Shown here: positions 50,410 to 58,705 of the stretch, in pieces
Numbering within the stretch: position 1 is the stretch's first letter
Layout of the letters: each line of letters opens with the position of its first letter
Assembly (NCBI RefSeq): GCF_900070365.1
Contig: NZ_LN850107.1
Coordinates: 4,650,001 to 4,714,000, forward strand
Reading direction: 5' to 3'
Length of the DNA: 64,000 nucleotides
Origin: Alloactinosynnema sp. L-07
GTDB lineage: Bacteria > Actinomycetota > Actinomycetes > Mycobacteriales > Pseudonocardiaceae
Notes under the pieces: model-generated
Databases searched by the model: none
What the model saw: only the letters and a program-made list of their open reading frames with translations
Told to the model about the DNA's origin: nothing
Made by a program: the position numbers and the translations under genes

Positions 50410-50801
50410 TCGAGGACGGCGACAAGCGGGCCGTGGCCGGGGTCCTGGTCAAGGTCCTGGTGCACAGTCGCGACGACCGCGGCATGCGACTGGAGGAGTT
50501 CGCCAGCCGCTGCGTCCGTCAGGGCGAGGTACACGAACTGGTCACCACCGACCACGGCGTCGACGACCCGCGCATCGACCGGGTCGGCTTCCTCGGCTTC
50601 ACCGAGATCTCCCACGGCGGCGTCATCGACCGCGGCGACGAGGTCCACATCGGCGGCGAGTACGTGGGCAAGGTCCTGGGCTTCGACGCCTGCCACTTCC
50701 CCAACCACTACAACATCCTGATCCACCGGGACGCGCCGGTGACCGGTGAGCAGATCGCGCTGACCCCGGAGTCCCCGGTCCGCTTCGGCGTCCGCGGATG
50801 A
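50406..50801 (+). CDS. small conserved protein resembling DUF6917
   Basis: The 131-residue protein has VLVKVLVHSRDDRGMRLEEF, RQGEVHELVTTDHGVDD and FDACHFPNHYNILIH. Those features match my memory of the DUF6917 family, whose function is unknown. The conserved His/Asp/Cys residues in DACHFPNH could bind a metal or substrate. It is placed between a dehydrogenase and a monooxygenase with ATGA overlaps on both sides, so it belongs to the pathway. The family call is moderate and the role open. Confidence 0.75.
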   Translation: MIEDGDKRAVAGVLVKVLVHSRDDRGMRLEEFASRCVRQGEVHELVTTDHGVDDPRIDRVGFLGFTEISHGGVIDRGDEVHIGGEYVGKVLGFDACHFPNHYNILIHRDAPVTGEQIALTPESPVRFGVRG

Positions 50802-52081
50802 GGCGGACCGTGGTCGCGGGCGGGAGCCTGGCGGGCCTGCTCGCCACCCGCGTCCTGCACGACGTCGCCGACGAGGTGGTGATCGTCGAGCCCGACGACC
50901 TGCCCGACGGTCCGCGCAACCGCGCGGGAACCCCGCACGGGGACCAGTTCCACGTGCTGCTGGGGATGGCGCAGCACCTGTTCGCGCACTGGTTCCCCAC
51001 CCTGTTCGACCGACTCGCCGCGGCGGGCACGGTGCCCTACCCGACCGACGACGCCCGGATGTTCCTCGACGGCTCGATGCGGCTGCCGGTGCCCGGCGAC
51101 CAGTTGATGCCGGTGTTGCGGCCGCTGCTGGAATGGCACGTGCGGTCCGAAGTCCTTGCGCTGCCGCGAGTTCGGCTGGTCCGGGACCGGGTCGTGGGGC
51201 TCACCGCCGGGCTGGCTCGGGTCAACGGGGTCCGGCTGGCGTCGGGGGCGGCGGTGACCGCCGACCTGGTGGTCGACGCGACCGGGCGAGCGTCCCGGCT
51301 CGGCGACTGGCTGCTGCGCCTGGACTTCCAGCCACCGCCCAAGCGGCGGATGGAGCTGGATCTCGGCTACGCGACCATGCTGTATCACCGGTACCCGGAC
51401 CAGCGCCTGGACAACCTCTTCGCGGTGCACTCGCTGCGGTCCGCCGGTTCGCCGGAACCAGGGGTGAGCGTGGTGGCGCCCGCCGGACCGGACCGGTGGA
51501 TCTGCACGGTGTCGGCGTATGGGAAGCAGCGGCCCGGACGGTCCATTTCGGACTTTCGGGCCCGGTGCGATCGTGAGCCCGCCGCCGGGTTCGCCGCGCT
51601 GACCCGGGAGTGCGAGCCCGCCGGCCCCGTGGAGGTGCACCGGTTCGCCCACAGCCTGCGCCGGGACTTCCACACGCTGCGTCACTTTCCCGCTGGCGTG
51701 GTTCCGATGGGCGACGCGGTGGCATCGTTCAATCCGGTGTACGGGCAAGGGATGCCCTCAGCCGCGCTGCACGCCTCGGCCCTGGCCGCGTGGCTGGAAA
51801 CCGGCGAGGACATCCACGCGTACTTCGAGCGCCTCAAGGTCCTGGTCGACGCCGCGTGGCAGACCTCGGCCACGGTCGACTTCGCGCTGCCGCACGTCCC
51901 AGGGCAGCGCCCGAGGGGCTACCGGATGATGCACGCCGTGGGCGCCGCCATCGACCAGGCGACCACCGCGGATCCGGTGGTGGCCAAGTGTTTCGCCGAC
52001 GTGGTCAACATGCGACTGCACCCGACGGCACTGCTGCACCCGAAGATCCTCGCCCGCGCGGCACTGGCAAAGCTCAGATAA
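50798..52081 (+). CDS. FAD-dependent monooxygenase (group A-like)
   Basis: The 427-residue protein starts with the FAD motif VVAGGSLAGLLATRVL. It has DGPRNRAGTPHGDQFHVLLG, VVDATGRASRLGDWL and the later GDAVASFNPVYGQGMPSA (the second FAD-binding GD motif). This is the layout of 2-polyprenyl-6-methoxyphenol hydroxylase-like enzymes, and it resembles the partial protein at 1-273. It could hydroxylate the prenylated product. It is the last gene of the coupled operon and is closed by a strong terminator. Confidence 0.92.
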   Translation: MRRTVVAGGSLAGLLATRVLHDVADEVVIVEPDDLPDGPRNRAGTPHGDQFHVLLGMAQHLFAHWFPTLFDRLAAAGTVPYPTDDARMFLDGSMRLPVPGDQLMPVLRPLLEWHVRSEVLALPRVRLVRDRVVGLTAGLARVNGVRLASGAAVTADLVVDATGRASRLGDWLLRLDFQPPPKRRMELDLGYATMLYHRYPDQRLDNLFAVHSLRSAGSPEPGVSVVAPAGPDRWICTVSAYGKQRPGRSISDFRARCDREPAAGFAALTRECEPAGPVEVHRFAHSLRRDFHTLRHFPAGVVPMGDAVASFNPVYGQGMPSAALHASALAAWLETGEDIHAYFERLKVLVDAAWQTSATVDFALPHVPGQRPRGYRMMHAVGAAIDQATTADPVVAKCFADVVNMRLHPTALLHPKILARAALAKLR

Positions 52082-52089
52082 CACGCGAA

Positions 52090-52116
52090 TGCCCCCGGGC
52101 CACTGTCCCGGGGGCA
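52090..52116 (+). terminator. terminator of the rightward biosynthetic operon
   Basis: GCCCCCGGG (52091-52099) and CCCGGGGGC (52107-52115) form a perfect 9-bp stem, 10 with the flanking T-A, nine bases past the monooxygenase stop. Confidence 0.85.
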
Positions 52117-52131
52117 CCACGCGGGGCGCTA

Positions 52132-52668
52132 CTAGCGGCCCAGCAGCGGGATGTCGTTCACCCCCTGGTGGTAATCGCGCACGGCGATCACCAGTTCCTC
52201 GACGGTCAGCTGGCCGCTGCCGTCCTTGTCGATCTGCCGGAACGCCGAGTCGGCCTGGCGCTCGTCGACGCCGACAGCCTTCATCCAGCGCTTGAACTCG
52301 GCCGGGTTGACCTCGCCATCGGAGTCGGTGTCGCAGAGGTCGACGATGGCCTCGATGGTCGGGCGCAGGTTGCGGTCGAAGCCCGCGTCGCCGCCCTCGA
52401 CCAGCTCGTGCTCGGAGACCTGGGTGAACTGCGCGAGGGTCACCTTGCCCTGCGGGCCGACCTTGGCCTTGGCGGCCAGCTTGTCCCACATGCCGAGGTA
52501 GGCGGTGAGCAGTGCGCGGCCCTTGGGCGAGGTCTCCTGCTCGCCGAAGGCCTTGAGGATTCGACGCGCTTCGGTCTCGTAGTCCGACCTGTCGATCGTT
52601 CCGTCACCATTGCTGTCCCAGAGCTCGAAACGACGCTTCAGGCGGCTGTCCTGGACGCTAGCGGTCAC
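52132..52668 (-). CDS. EF-hand calcium-binding protein (calerythrin-like)
   Basis: The 178-residue protein has four EF-hand-like regions. Loops at DSNGDGTIDRSD, DTDSDGEVNPAEF and DKDGSGQLTVEEL are canonical, while the second (VGPQGKVTLAQF) is degenerate, as in actinomycete calerythrin. AGGAG lies 7 bases before the GTG at 52668 but only one base before the ATG at 52674, so the GTG is preferred. The role is calcium buffering or signalling in the cytoplasm. It is downstream of the DUF3050 gene on the same strand and next to the end of the biosynthetic operon. Confidence 0.88.
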   Translation of the reverse strand: MTASVQDSRLKRRFELWDSNGDGTIDRSDYETEARRILKAFGEQETSPKGRALLTAYLGMWDKLAAKAKVGPQGKVTLAQFTQVSEHELVEGGDAGFDRNLRPTIEAIVDLCDTDSDGEVNPAEFKRWMKAVGVDERQADSAFRQIDKDGSGQLTVEELVIAVRDYHQGVNDIPLLGR

Positions 52669-52858
52669 GACCATGCTCCTTTGAATTCTCGACGGACTCA
52701 TCAGGGGAGCCCCAGCATTCAGGCAGCTCCGCGTTCTCGACATTAGCAACGGCCACGGACCCGGCGTCGGGTTCTCGCGGGCCCTTTTCGGGTGTAATTC
52801 GCTGTCCACCATTCGGGGCCGCCGTGACCGCCGGAAAGTGCGTAGGCTGGCAGGTCAC

Positions 52859-52878
52859 AGTATTGATACATCAATACT
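52859..52878. promoter_or_regulatory. A+T-rich palindrome AGTATTGAT-AC-ATCAATACT
   Basis: The 9-bp arms are perfect and the site is strikingly A+T-rich for this window. It lies between the DUF3050 stop and the EF-hand gene start on the same strand. It could be an operator for the EF-hand gene or part of a terminator. A second small inverted repeat, GCATG-N5-CATGC, overlaps the DUF3050 stop at 52882-52896. Confidence 0.5.
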
Positions 52879-52890
52879 TGCGCATGCAAT

Positions 52891-53685
52891 TCATGCCCGG
52901 GCGAGTTGCTGGTCCAACGCGATGCTGATGCCGTCCCACAACGCGACCCGCGCCCGAAGCACATCGACGAGCGTGCGCGCGCACTCAGCCCATTTCCCGG
53001 CGTCGGGGCCGCACAGGTCGGCCACCATCTGCATCGCCATCGGGGTGTGCTGCTCGCCGTCGACCTCGATGTGACGGACCAGGTACTCGCCGAACAGCTC
53101 CAGCTTGGCCCCGCCCGCGGCGACCACCTGGTCGAACATCTCCGGGATCAGGTCCTCCCGACCGAAGGCGAACGCGGCGGCCTGGCAGTGCACCGGGGCG
53201 TGCGTGATCACCTCCCATGTCGACCGGACGAAGTCGGCGGCGGGCTCCGGGACACCGGCGCTGACCAGCGCTTCGGCCACCGGCCGGTTGGCGCGCAGGT
53301 GGTCGAGGAAGGCGTCGATCGGGCCGGTGTCGGCCCCGGCCTGCGCCATCGCGTGCCGGTAGAGCTCGAAGTGGCTGACGTAGCCCTCGCCGAATTCGTC
53401 GCTCTCCTCGACCAGCACGATGTCGTTGATCAGCCGCCTGCTGATCGGTTGCGTGGTCGGCACCCAGGGCACCCGCACGCAGGTCAGCTCGCGCTGCAGG
53501 CTCTTGAGCAGCGACATGAAGTCCCATACCGCGAACACATGGTGAGCCATGAAGACCGACACGTCCTCGGTCGTGGCCATCCGCCGGTAAATCGGGTGAC
53601 GAGTCACTTCGGTGCGTATTGGTTCGATTGTGGCGCGAATACGGTCGATGCCCGGGTGGGCCAGTGCCCAATCGTAGCGACTCAT
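52891..53685 (-). CDS. DUF3050 haem-oxygenase-like diiron oxidase/oxygenase
   Basis: The 264-residue protein has the DUF3050 pattern: [67 protein letters not shown] and [13 protein letters not shown]. The family belongs to the haem-oxygenase-like oxidase (HDO) fold, whose members often use two irons held by conserved glutamates and histidines. Those are visible in HH, EESDE and the SHFELYRHA segment. The start is the ATG at 53685; frames extend upstream without a good motif. It lies beside the biosynthetic locus and could be one of its oxygenases, though the substrate is unknown. Confidence 0.85.
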   Translation of the reverse strand: MSRYDWALAHPGIDRIRATIEPIRTEVTRHPIYRRMATTEDVSVFMAHHVFAVWDFMSLLKSLQRELTCVRVPWVPTTQPISRRLINDIVLVEESDEFGEGYVSHFELYRHAMAQAGADTGPIDAFLDHLRANRPVAEALVSAGVPEPAADFVRSTWEVITHAPVHCQAAAFAFGREDLIPEMFDQVVAAGGAKLELFGEYLVRHIEVDGEQHTPMAMQMVADLCGPDAGKWAECARTLVDVLRARVALWDGISIALDQQLARA

Positions 53686-53852
53686 CGTGGTGTCGAACCT
53701 TTCGTCGGCGCGGCTGATATAGCGGACGCTATGGAGCGCGACCGTGTTCGCGCCACCTCTCAATAGGATGAAAACACGTACCCGATCGGCGACTGCGATC
53801 ACAGCGGAATGCGACAAACATGGAGGCGTCGCGTCCGAGCCAGGGAGGAAAC

Positions 53853-53990
53853 ATGCGGTTCGTCCAGTCGGTGTCCGCCGTGCTGTTCGCCGGGGCGGCG
53901 CTGACCGCCCTCACCCCGGCCGCATCCGCGACCCCCGCCACCCCAGGGCAGGTGGTCGCGTTCAGCCACGTCGGCAGCTTCCGCGCCTGA
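53853..53990 (+). CDS. 45-residue secreted peptide with Sec signal
   Basis: GGAGGAA lies just before the ATG at 53853. The product begins [20 protein letters not shown], then [13 protein letters not shown], a signal peptide with a likely Ala-X-Ala cleavage near residue 26. It leaves a mature part of only about 19 residues ending in FSHVGSFRA. It lies 29 bases before the UDP-sugar dehydrogenase gene. It may be a small extracellular peptide or just a signal-peptide remnant. No family is recognised. Confidence 0.6.
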   Translation: MRFVQSVSAVLFAGAALTALTPAASATPATPGQVVAFSHVGSFRA

Positions 53991-54019
53991 GGGTGCGTCC
54001 CACCGGTGGAAGGATCTCC

Positions 54020-55276
54020 TTGTTCTCTGTTGACCTCGTGGTCGTGGGCCTTGGCTACGTCGGACTCCCGCTCGCCCGCCGGGCCTGCGCGGCTGGCCTG
54101 CGGGTCGCGGGGATCGACACCGAGGCCGCCGTGGTCACGGGCCTGCGCGCGGGCCGCTCCCACGTGCGGGACACCTCCGACGCCGACATCGCGGCCATGC
54201 TCGACGCGGGTTTCACCGCGGCGACGGACTTCACCGCGGTGTCCACAGCGGACACTGTGGTGATCTGCGTCCCGACCGGGCTGGTTGACGGCGAACCCGA
54301 CCTGCGCGCGGTGATCGCGGCGGGCAGGCGGGTGGCCGAGCTGCTGCGGCCGGGCACGCTGGTCGTGTTGGAGTCCACCAGCTATCCAGGGACCACCGAG
54401 GAAGTCCTCCTGCCGGTGCTGGAAGCGACGGGCCTGGTGGCAGGCGTCGACTTCAACCTCGGGTACTCGCCCGAGCGCATCGACCCTGGCAACGGGGAAC
54501 ACGGGTTGGAGAACACGCCCAAAGTGGTCAGTGGCCTCACCCCCTTGTGCGCCAAGCGATGCGAGGCGTTCTACGAGGAACTGGTCGACTCGGTGGTGGT
54601 GGCGGCGGGCCTGCGGGAGGCGGAAACCGCCAAGCTGCTGGAGAACAGCTACCGGCTGGTCAACATCGCGCTGGTCAACGAGCTGGCGGTGTTGTGCGCG
54701 CGACTGGAGATCGACGTCTGGGACGTGTTGCGCTGCGCGGCGACGAAACCGTTCGGGTTCCAGCCGTTCTCCCCCGGCCCGGGCGTCGGCGGGCACTGCA
54801 TCCCGGTCGACCCGCGCTACCTGGCCAACCGCGCCCGGGCCGAGGGACTGCCCTGTTCGATGATCACCACCGCGCAGGAGGTGAACGCGGGCATGCCCGC
54901 CTACGTCGTCCGGCGGGCCCGCGACCTGCTCGCCCGTGACGGCGGCCGAGTGGCGGGCTCGCGGGTGCTACTGCTGGGCGTCACCTACAAACCCGACGTC
55001 GGCGACGTCCGGCAGACCCCGGCCACCGGCGTGGTCCGCCAGCTGCGCAACCTGGGAATCCTGGTCGGCTACCACGATCCCTACGTCTCCGGCTTCCTGG
55101 TCGACGGCGAGCCGGTGCCCGCCGAGTCCGATGTGGACAATGCGGTTCGGCGGGCCGACCTCGTCGTACTGCTGCAGGACCACCGCGCACTCGACCTACC
55201 CGCCATCACCCGCGGCGCGCGAGCGGTACTGGACACCAGGGGCCGGATGGAGGGCGAGAACGTCGAACGGCTGTAA
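54020..55276 (+). CDS. nucleotide-sugar (UDP-N-acetylmannosamine/glucosamine-type) dehydrogenase
   Basis: The 418-residue protein has the WecC/WbpA-like layout: GLGYVGLPLARRACAAGLRV at the N-terminus, LESTSYPGTTEEVLLPVLEA, LGYSPERIDPGN, KLLENSYRLVNIALVNELA, the catalytic Cys260 in GVGGHCIPVDPRY and a C-terminal domain with VTYKPDVGDVRQTP. It oxidises a UDP-sugar C6 alcohol to the acid in two steps. A TTG start at 54020 has GGAAGGA upstream; GTG starts a few codons later are possible. A role in the same product as the DegT enzymes is plausible but not proven. Confidence 0.92.
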   Translation: MFSVDLVVVGLGYVGLPLARRACAAGLRVAGIDTEAAVVTGLRAGRSHVRDTSDADIAAMLDAGFTAATDFTAVSTADTVVICVPTGLVDGEPDLRAVIAAGRRVAELLRPGTLVVLESTSYPGTTEEVLLPVLEATGLVAGVDFNLGYSPERIDPGNGEHGLENTPKVVSGLTPLCAKRCEAFYEELVDSVVVAAGLREAETAKLLENSYRLVNIALVNELAVLCARLEIDVWDVLRCAATKPFGFQPFSPGPGVGGHCIPVDPRYLANRARAEGLPCSMITTAQEVNAGMPAYVVRRARDLLARDGGRVAGSRVLLLGVTYKPDVGDVRQTPATGVVRQLRNLGILVGYHDPYVSGFLVDGEPVPAESDVDNAVRRADLVVLLQDHRALDLPAITRGARAVLDTRGRMEGENVERL

Positions 55277-55279
55277 GAG

Positions 55280-56731
55280 TTATCTTGGCAGCCGCTCGCT
55301 CACCGCCCACAGATGTTGCATGGCGTAGGCCCGCCACGGCCGCCAGACCGCGGAGTGCGCGGCCAGGACGTTGGCGTTGGTCGACAGGCCCAGTTCGCGG
55401 GCGGCGGCCCGGATGCCGGGATCGCCCGGCAGGAACGCGTCCGGGTCGCCCAGGGCGCGCATCGCGATGTTCTCCACCGTCCACGGACCGAATCCGGGCA
55501 GGGCGGCAAGGCGGGCGCGGGCCCGCTCGCGGTCGGCACCCACGCCGACGTCGATCGTCCCCGACGCCAGTGCCGAGACCAGACCGAGCAGGGTGTCCCG
55601 GCGGGTCCGGGGCAGTGCGAGCAGGTCCGGGTCCACTGAGGCGAGAATCTGCGGTGACGGGAACAGGTGGGTGAGCCCGCCGACCGGGTCACGCACGAGT
55701 TCGCCATGGGCAGCCACCAGCCGGGCCGCGTGGGCCCGGGCGGCGGCGGTCGTGAGCTGTTGGCCGAGCACCGCGCGCATGGCGAACTCCGCACCGTCCA
55801 CGGTGTGCGGCACCCGCCTGCCCGGTGTGGACCGGACCAGTGGCTTGAGGACGGGGTCGACGGCCAGTTGATCGTCCACGGCGACCGGGTCGGCGTCGAG
55901 GTCGAGCAACCGCCTGCACCGGCTGATCGCCAGCGCCAGGTCGCGCAGGTCGGTCAGGGTCAGCTGGCACACGATGTGCCCGGCCGCGGGCCGCAGGCTG
56001 GCGATGCCGTGTCCGTGCGGCAGCCGCAGGGTTCGCCGATAGGCGCCGTCGCGCCATTCCTCCACGCCGGGGATCACCGTCGTGGCCAACTGGGTGAAAA
56101 GCCTGTCCGCGCTCATGGGCTCGCGATACGGCAGGCGCAGCGAGATGACTCCCGCGCCCGCCGTCTGTCTGCCCGCGCGCTGACGCAACTCCGTCGGCGG
56201 CAGCGCGAAGACCTCCCTCACGGTGTCGTTGAACGTCCGGATGCTGCCGAAGCCCGCGGCCGTGGCCACCTCGCTCATCGGCAGTTCCGTTGTCTCGATC
56301 AGCAGACGCGCGGTCTGCGCCCGTTGCGCACGGGCGAGCGCGAGTGGACCGGCGCCGAACTCGGCGAGCAGTTGTCGCTCCACTTGGCGGACGCTGTAGC
56401 CCAGATGCGCGGCCAGCCCGGGAACTCCGGACCGGTCGACGACGCCGTCGGCGATGAGCCGCATGGCGCGCGCGGCCAGATCGGCTCGCGCGTTCCATTG
56501 CGGCGAACCGGGGCTCGCGTCCGGGCGACACCGTTTGCAGGCGCGGTAACCGGCCTGTTGGGCGGCGGCCGCGCTGGGAAAGAACGACATGTTCTCAGCT
56601 TTTGGTGGCATCCCAGGGCAGCTAGGGCGGCAGTAGATGCGTGTGGTCCGGACCGCTGTGAAGAACCATCCGTCGAACCTGGAGTCTTTGGAATGAACGG
56701 CGCGCACACAGCGGTCGAAGTCGTCATGCAC
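55280..56731 (-). CDS. Ada-type regulator fused to AlkA-type DNA glycosylase
   Basis: The 483-residue protein joins an Ada zinc domain (IYCRPSCPGMPPK and ACKRCRPDA, four cysteines), an AraC-type HTH (SVRQVERQLLAEFGAGPLAL, MSEVATAAGFGSIRTFNDTV) and an AlkA-like glycosylase. The glycosylase part has AMRAVLGQQLTTAAARAHAA, LPGFGPWTVENIAMRAL and the catalytic aspartate in FLPGDPGI. It senses and repairs alkylated DNA bases. The stop is four bases from the end of the UDP-sugar dehydrogenase gene. This is a common actinobacterial architecture. Confidence 0.92.
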   Translation of the reverse strand: MHDDFDRCVRAVHSKDSRFDGWFFTAVRTTRIYCRPSCPGMPPKAENMSFFPSAAAAQQAGYRACKRCRPDASPGSPQWNARADLAARAMRLIADGVVDRSGVPGLAAHLGYSVRQVERQLLAEFGAGPLALARAQRAQTARLLIETTELPMSEVATAAGFGSIRTFNDTVREVFALPPTELRQRAGRQTAGAGVISLRLPYREPMSADRLFTQLATTVIPGVEEWRDGAYRRTLRLPHGHGIASLRPAAGHIVCQLTLTDLRDLALAISRCRRLLDLDADPVAVDDQLAVDPVLKPLVRSTPGRRVPHTVDGAEFAMRAVLGQQLTTAAARAHAARLVAAHGELVRDPVGGLTHLFPSPQILASVDPDLLALPRTRRDTLLGLVSALASGTIDVGVGADRERARARLAALPGFGPWTVENIAMRALGDPDAFLPGDPGIRAAARELGLSTNANVLAAHSAVWRPWRAYAMQHLWAVSERLPR

Positions 56732-56852
56732 CCGGACAGGATGGGGGTCCGGCCAGTGCAGGGGCTAGCCAAAAACCGACTTGACCGGCAAGTAGACCGG
56801 ACTGTCGCATTTTCGCCACCGCTTGTCGGGGGGTGCTGGTTGACTCCCAAGC

Positions 56853-57680
56853 ATGACGAACAAGCAGCAAGATCACGCATCGCGGTTCCATGAGCTGCAC
56901 ACATCCGGAACCGTGCTCGCCCTGGCGAACGCCTGGGACGTCGCCAGCGCGTGCGTGACGGTCGCGGCGGGGGCGAAGGCGGTCGCGACCACCAGTGCGG
57001 GTGTCGCGTGGAGTCTCGGTGCCGCCGACGGCGACTCGCTGGACCGCGCTCGGGCCATTGATCTGATCGCTCGGGTGTGCGCGGCGGTGGACGTCCCGGT
57101 CACCGCGGACATCGAGACCGGCTTCGGCGCCACACCCGAGGACGTGGCCCAAACCGTCCGTGAGGTGATCGCGGCGGGCGCGGTCGGGGTGAACATCGAG
57201 GACTCGTTCGCGAGCGACGAAGGGCCCCTGCGCGCGGTCGCCGCCCAGTCAGAACGCCTTGCGGCGGCGCGCGCGGCAGCCGACCAAACGGGAATTTCAC
57301 TGTTTATCAACGCCAGGACGGATACTTTCCTGCGTTCGGCGGGCTCCGACGAAACCCGTGTGGCCTTAACGGTCGAACGCGCTCAGGCATATCTCGCAGC
57401 GGGTGCCTCCGGGATCTTCGTGCCCGGCGCGCGGGACTTGACAACCATCAAGACCCTGGTCGCCGAGATCGCCGCTCCGGTCAACATCATGGTCGGCCCC
57501 GGTTTCCCTACGGTGCCGGAGCTGGCGGGCGTGGGCGTGGCCAGGGCCAGCCTGGGCGCGGCGATCGCCGAAGCCGCGTACGGCTTGACCCGACGCGCCA
57601 CCCAAGAGCTGCTCACCACCGGCACGTACGACTCGGTGCGCGACGGAATGACCTGGCCGGAGCTGAACGCGCTGTTCTGA
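56853..57680 (+). CDS. isocitrate lyase/PEP mutase-family protein
   Basis: The 275-residue TIM-barrel protein has VLALANAWDVASACVTVAAG, TADIETGFGATPEDVAQTV, GVNIEDSFA and FINARTDTFLRSA, with the metal-binding acidic residues typical of the ICL/PEPM superfamily. Members cleave or rearrange 2-hydroxy or phospho acids. A specific substrate is not clear, though oxaloacetate-hydrolase or methylisocitrate-lyase-like activity is possible. It converges with the TetR gene with 8 bases between stops. Confidence 0.88.
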   Translation: MTNKQQDHASRFHELHTSGTVLALANAWDVASACVTVAAGAKAVATTSAGVAWSLGAADGDSLDRARAIDLIARVCAAVDVPVTADIETGFGATPEDVAQTVREVIAAGAVGVNIEDSFASDEGPLRAVAAQSERLAAARAAADQTGISLFINARTDTFLRSAGSDETRVALTVERAQAYLAAGASGIFVPGARDLTTIKTLVAEIAAPVNIMVGPGFPTVPELAGVGVARASLGAAIAEAAYGLTRRATQELLTTGTYDSVRDGMTWPELNALF

Positions 57681-57688
57681 GCAGTGTT

Positions 57689-58360
57689 CTAAGCAGGCGT
57701 CGACACGGGACGGTCGGCCAGGCGGACGGCCACGCCATCGAGCGTGCGCGCGATGGCGTAGCCGAAGAACTCCGCCGGGTCGGCCACCGCGGCGTACCGA
57801 CCCAGCGCGGCGAGGCCGGGCTTGGTCTCACTGTCGCGGTAGGAGCTGAACAGCTCGGCCGACCGTTCCCGAATCCCCGGACTGAGGTCCCGATCGTCCT
57901 CGAAGGCCACGAAGAGACATGCTTGGTTGAGCAATAACTCGTAGACGACGACACTCTCGTCGCCGAACCCCGCCGCCCGCAGCACTCGAACCCCGGCCTC
58001 GATGATCGGCAGCGCCGACGGCACCCCCGGCCCGTGCAACGCCAACCGCCGGGCCACCCCAGGCGCTCCGCGCAGGACGGGACGCAGCCCGGTCAGCAGT
58101 TCCTCGAACCACTCCCGCCACCGCAGCCGCTCGTCGGGCAGGGCCACCTCGGCCACCACCGCGTCGATCACCTCGGCCACGACCGCCTCCCGATCGCCGA
58201 CGTGGTGGTACACGACCGCCGGATAGGCCCCCACCGCGCCCGCCAGCCGCCGCAGCGTCCAGTTCTCCACCCCTTCTTCCCTGGTCAGCCGCAACGCCTC
58301 AGTGACGATCCGCCGGTGACCGTCACTCTTGGGCTTGTCAACTGATGCAGAAGTTCGCAT
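57689..58360 (-). CDS. TetR-family transcriptional repressor
   Basis: The 223-residue protein has the N-terminal HTH (RRIVTEALRLTREEGVENWT, LAGAVGAYPAVVYHHVGDRE) and a TetR_C-like ligand domain with GVARRLALHGPGVP and LLLNQACLFVAFEDD. The start ATG at 58360 begins the HTH; the open frame further upstream is ignored. It is divergent from the MT0933-like small gene at 58444, which may be its target, and convergent with the ICL-like gene. Confidence 0.9.
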   Translation of the reverse strand: MRTSASVDKPKSDGHRRIVTEALRLTREEGVENWTLRRLAGAVGAYPAVVYHHVGDREAVVAEVIDAVVAEVALPDERLRWREWFEELLTGLRPVLRGAPGVARRLALHGPGVPSALPIIEAGVRVLRAAGFGDESVVVYELLLNQACLFVAFEDDRDLSPGIRERSAELFSSYRDSETKPGLAALGRYAAVADPAEFFGYAIARTLDGVAVRLADRPVSTPA

Positions 58361-58443
58361 ACGTGCACAGTATCGTTCGGAACCTTTCGGGGTACCTACT
58401 CCGTTGAAGGAGTGCACGAACCACAGAGATCGGGGAACACCTC

Positions 58444-58644
58444 ATGGCGAAGATCAAGAAACTGGTGGCCCTGGCAGGCGCCGCCGCGGCCGCGCGCAAG
58501 TACGCGGCCAAGCACCCCGACAAGGTCGACCGGATGGCGACCAAGGCGGGCCGGATCATCGACGAGCGCACCAAGGGCAAGTACCACGACAAGATCGACA
58601 ACACTCTGGCCAAGCTCCGGTCGAACCTGCCCAAGCATCCCTGA
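58444..58644 (+). CDS. MT0933-like small basic protein (antitoxin family)
   Basis: The 66-residue protein is lysine-rich with an alanine helix (KLVALAGAAAAARKYAAKHP) and the family's KVDRMATKAGRIIDERTKGKYHDKIDN core. The MT0933/Rv0909 family is annotated as antitoxins in mycobacteria, but no toxin gene is adjacent here. It is divergent from a TetR gene. The alternative is a nucleoid- or stress-related small protein. A Lys/Ala bias sets it apart from its neighbours. Confidence 0.8.
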   Translation: MAKIKKLVALAGAAAAARKYAAKHPDKVDRMATKAGRIIDERTKGKYHDKIDNTLAKLRSNLPKHP

Positions 58645-58667
58645 CGCCCCGGCGACGCCGCCGAATC

Positions 58668-58695
58668 GCCCGTCCCGGCTCACGCCGGGGCGGGC
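58668..58695. terminator. terminator between the small basic gene and the ABC-F gene
   Basis: GCCCGTCCCGGC (58668-58679) and GCCGGGGCGGGC (58684-58695) form a 12-bp stem with one G-U pair and a TCAC loop between two converging genes. Confidence 0.75.
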
Positions 58696-58705
58696 TGGGG
58701 CCGGA

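Noticed and set aside
58444..58644. Toxin-antitoxin module at the MT0933-like gene
   Set aside because: No toxin-like frame adjoins it; the neighbour is a TetR regulator.
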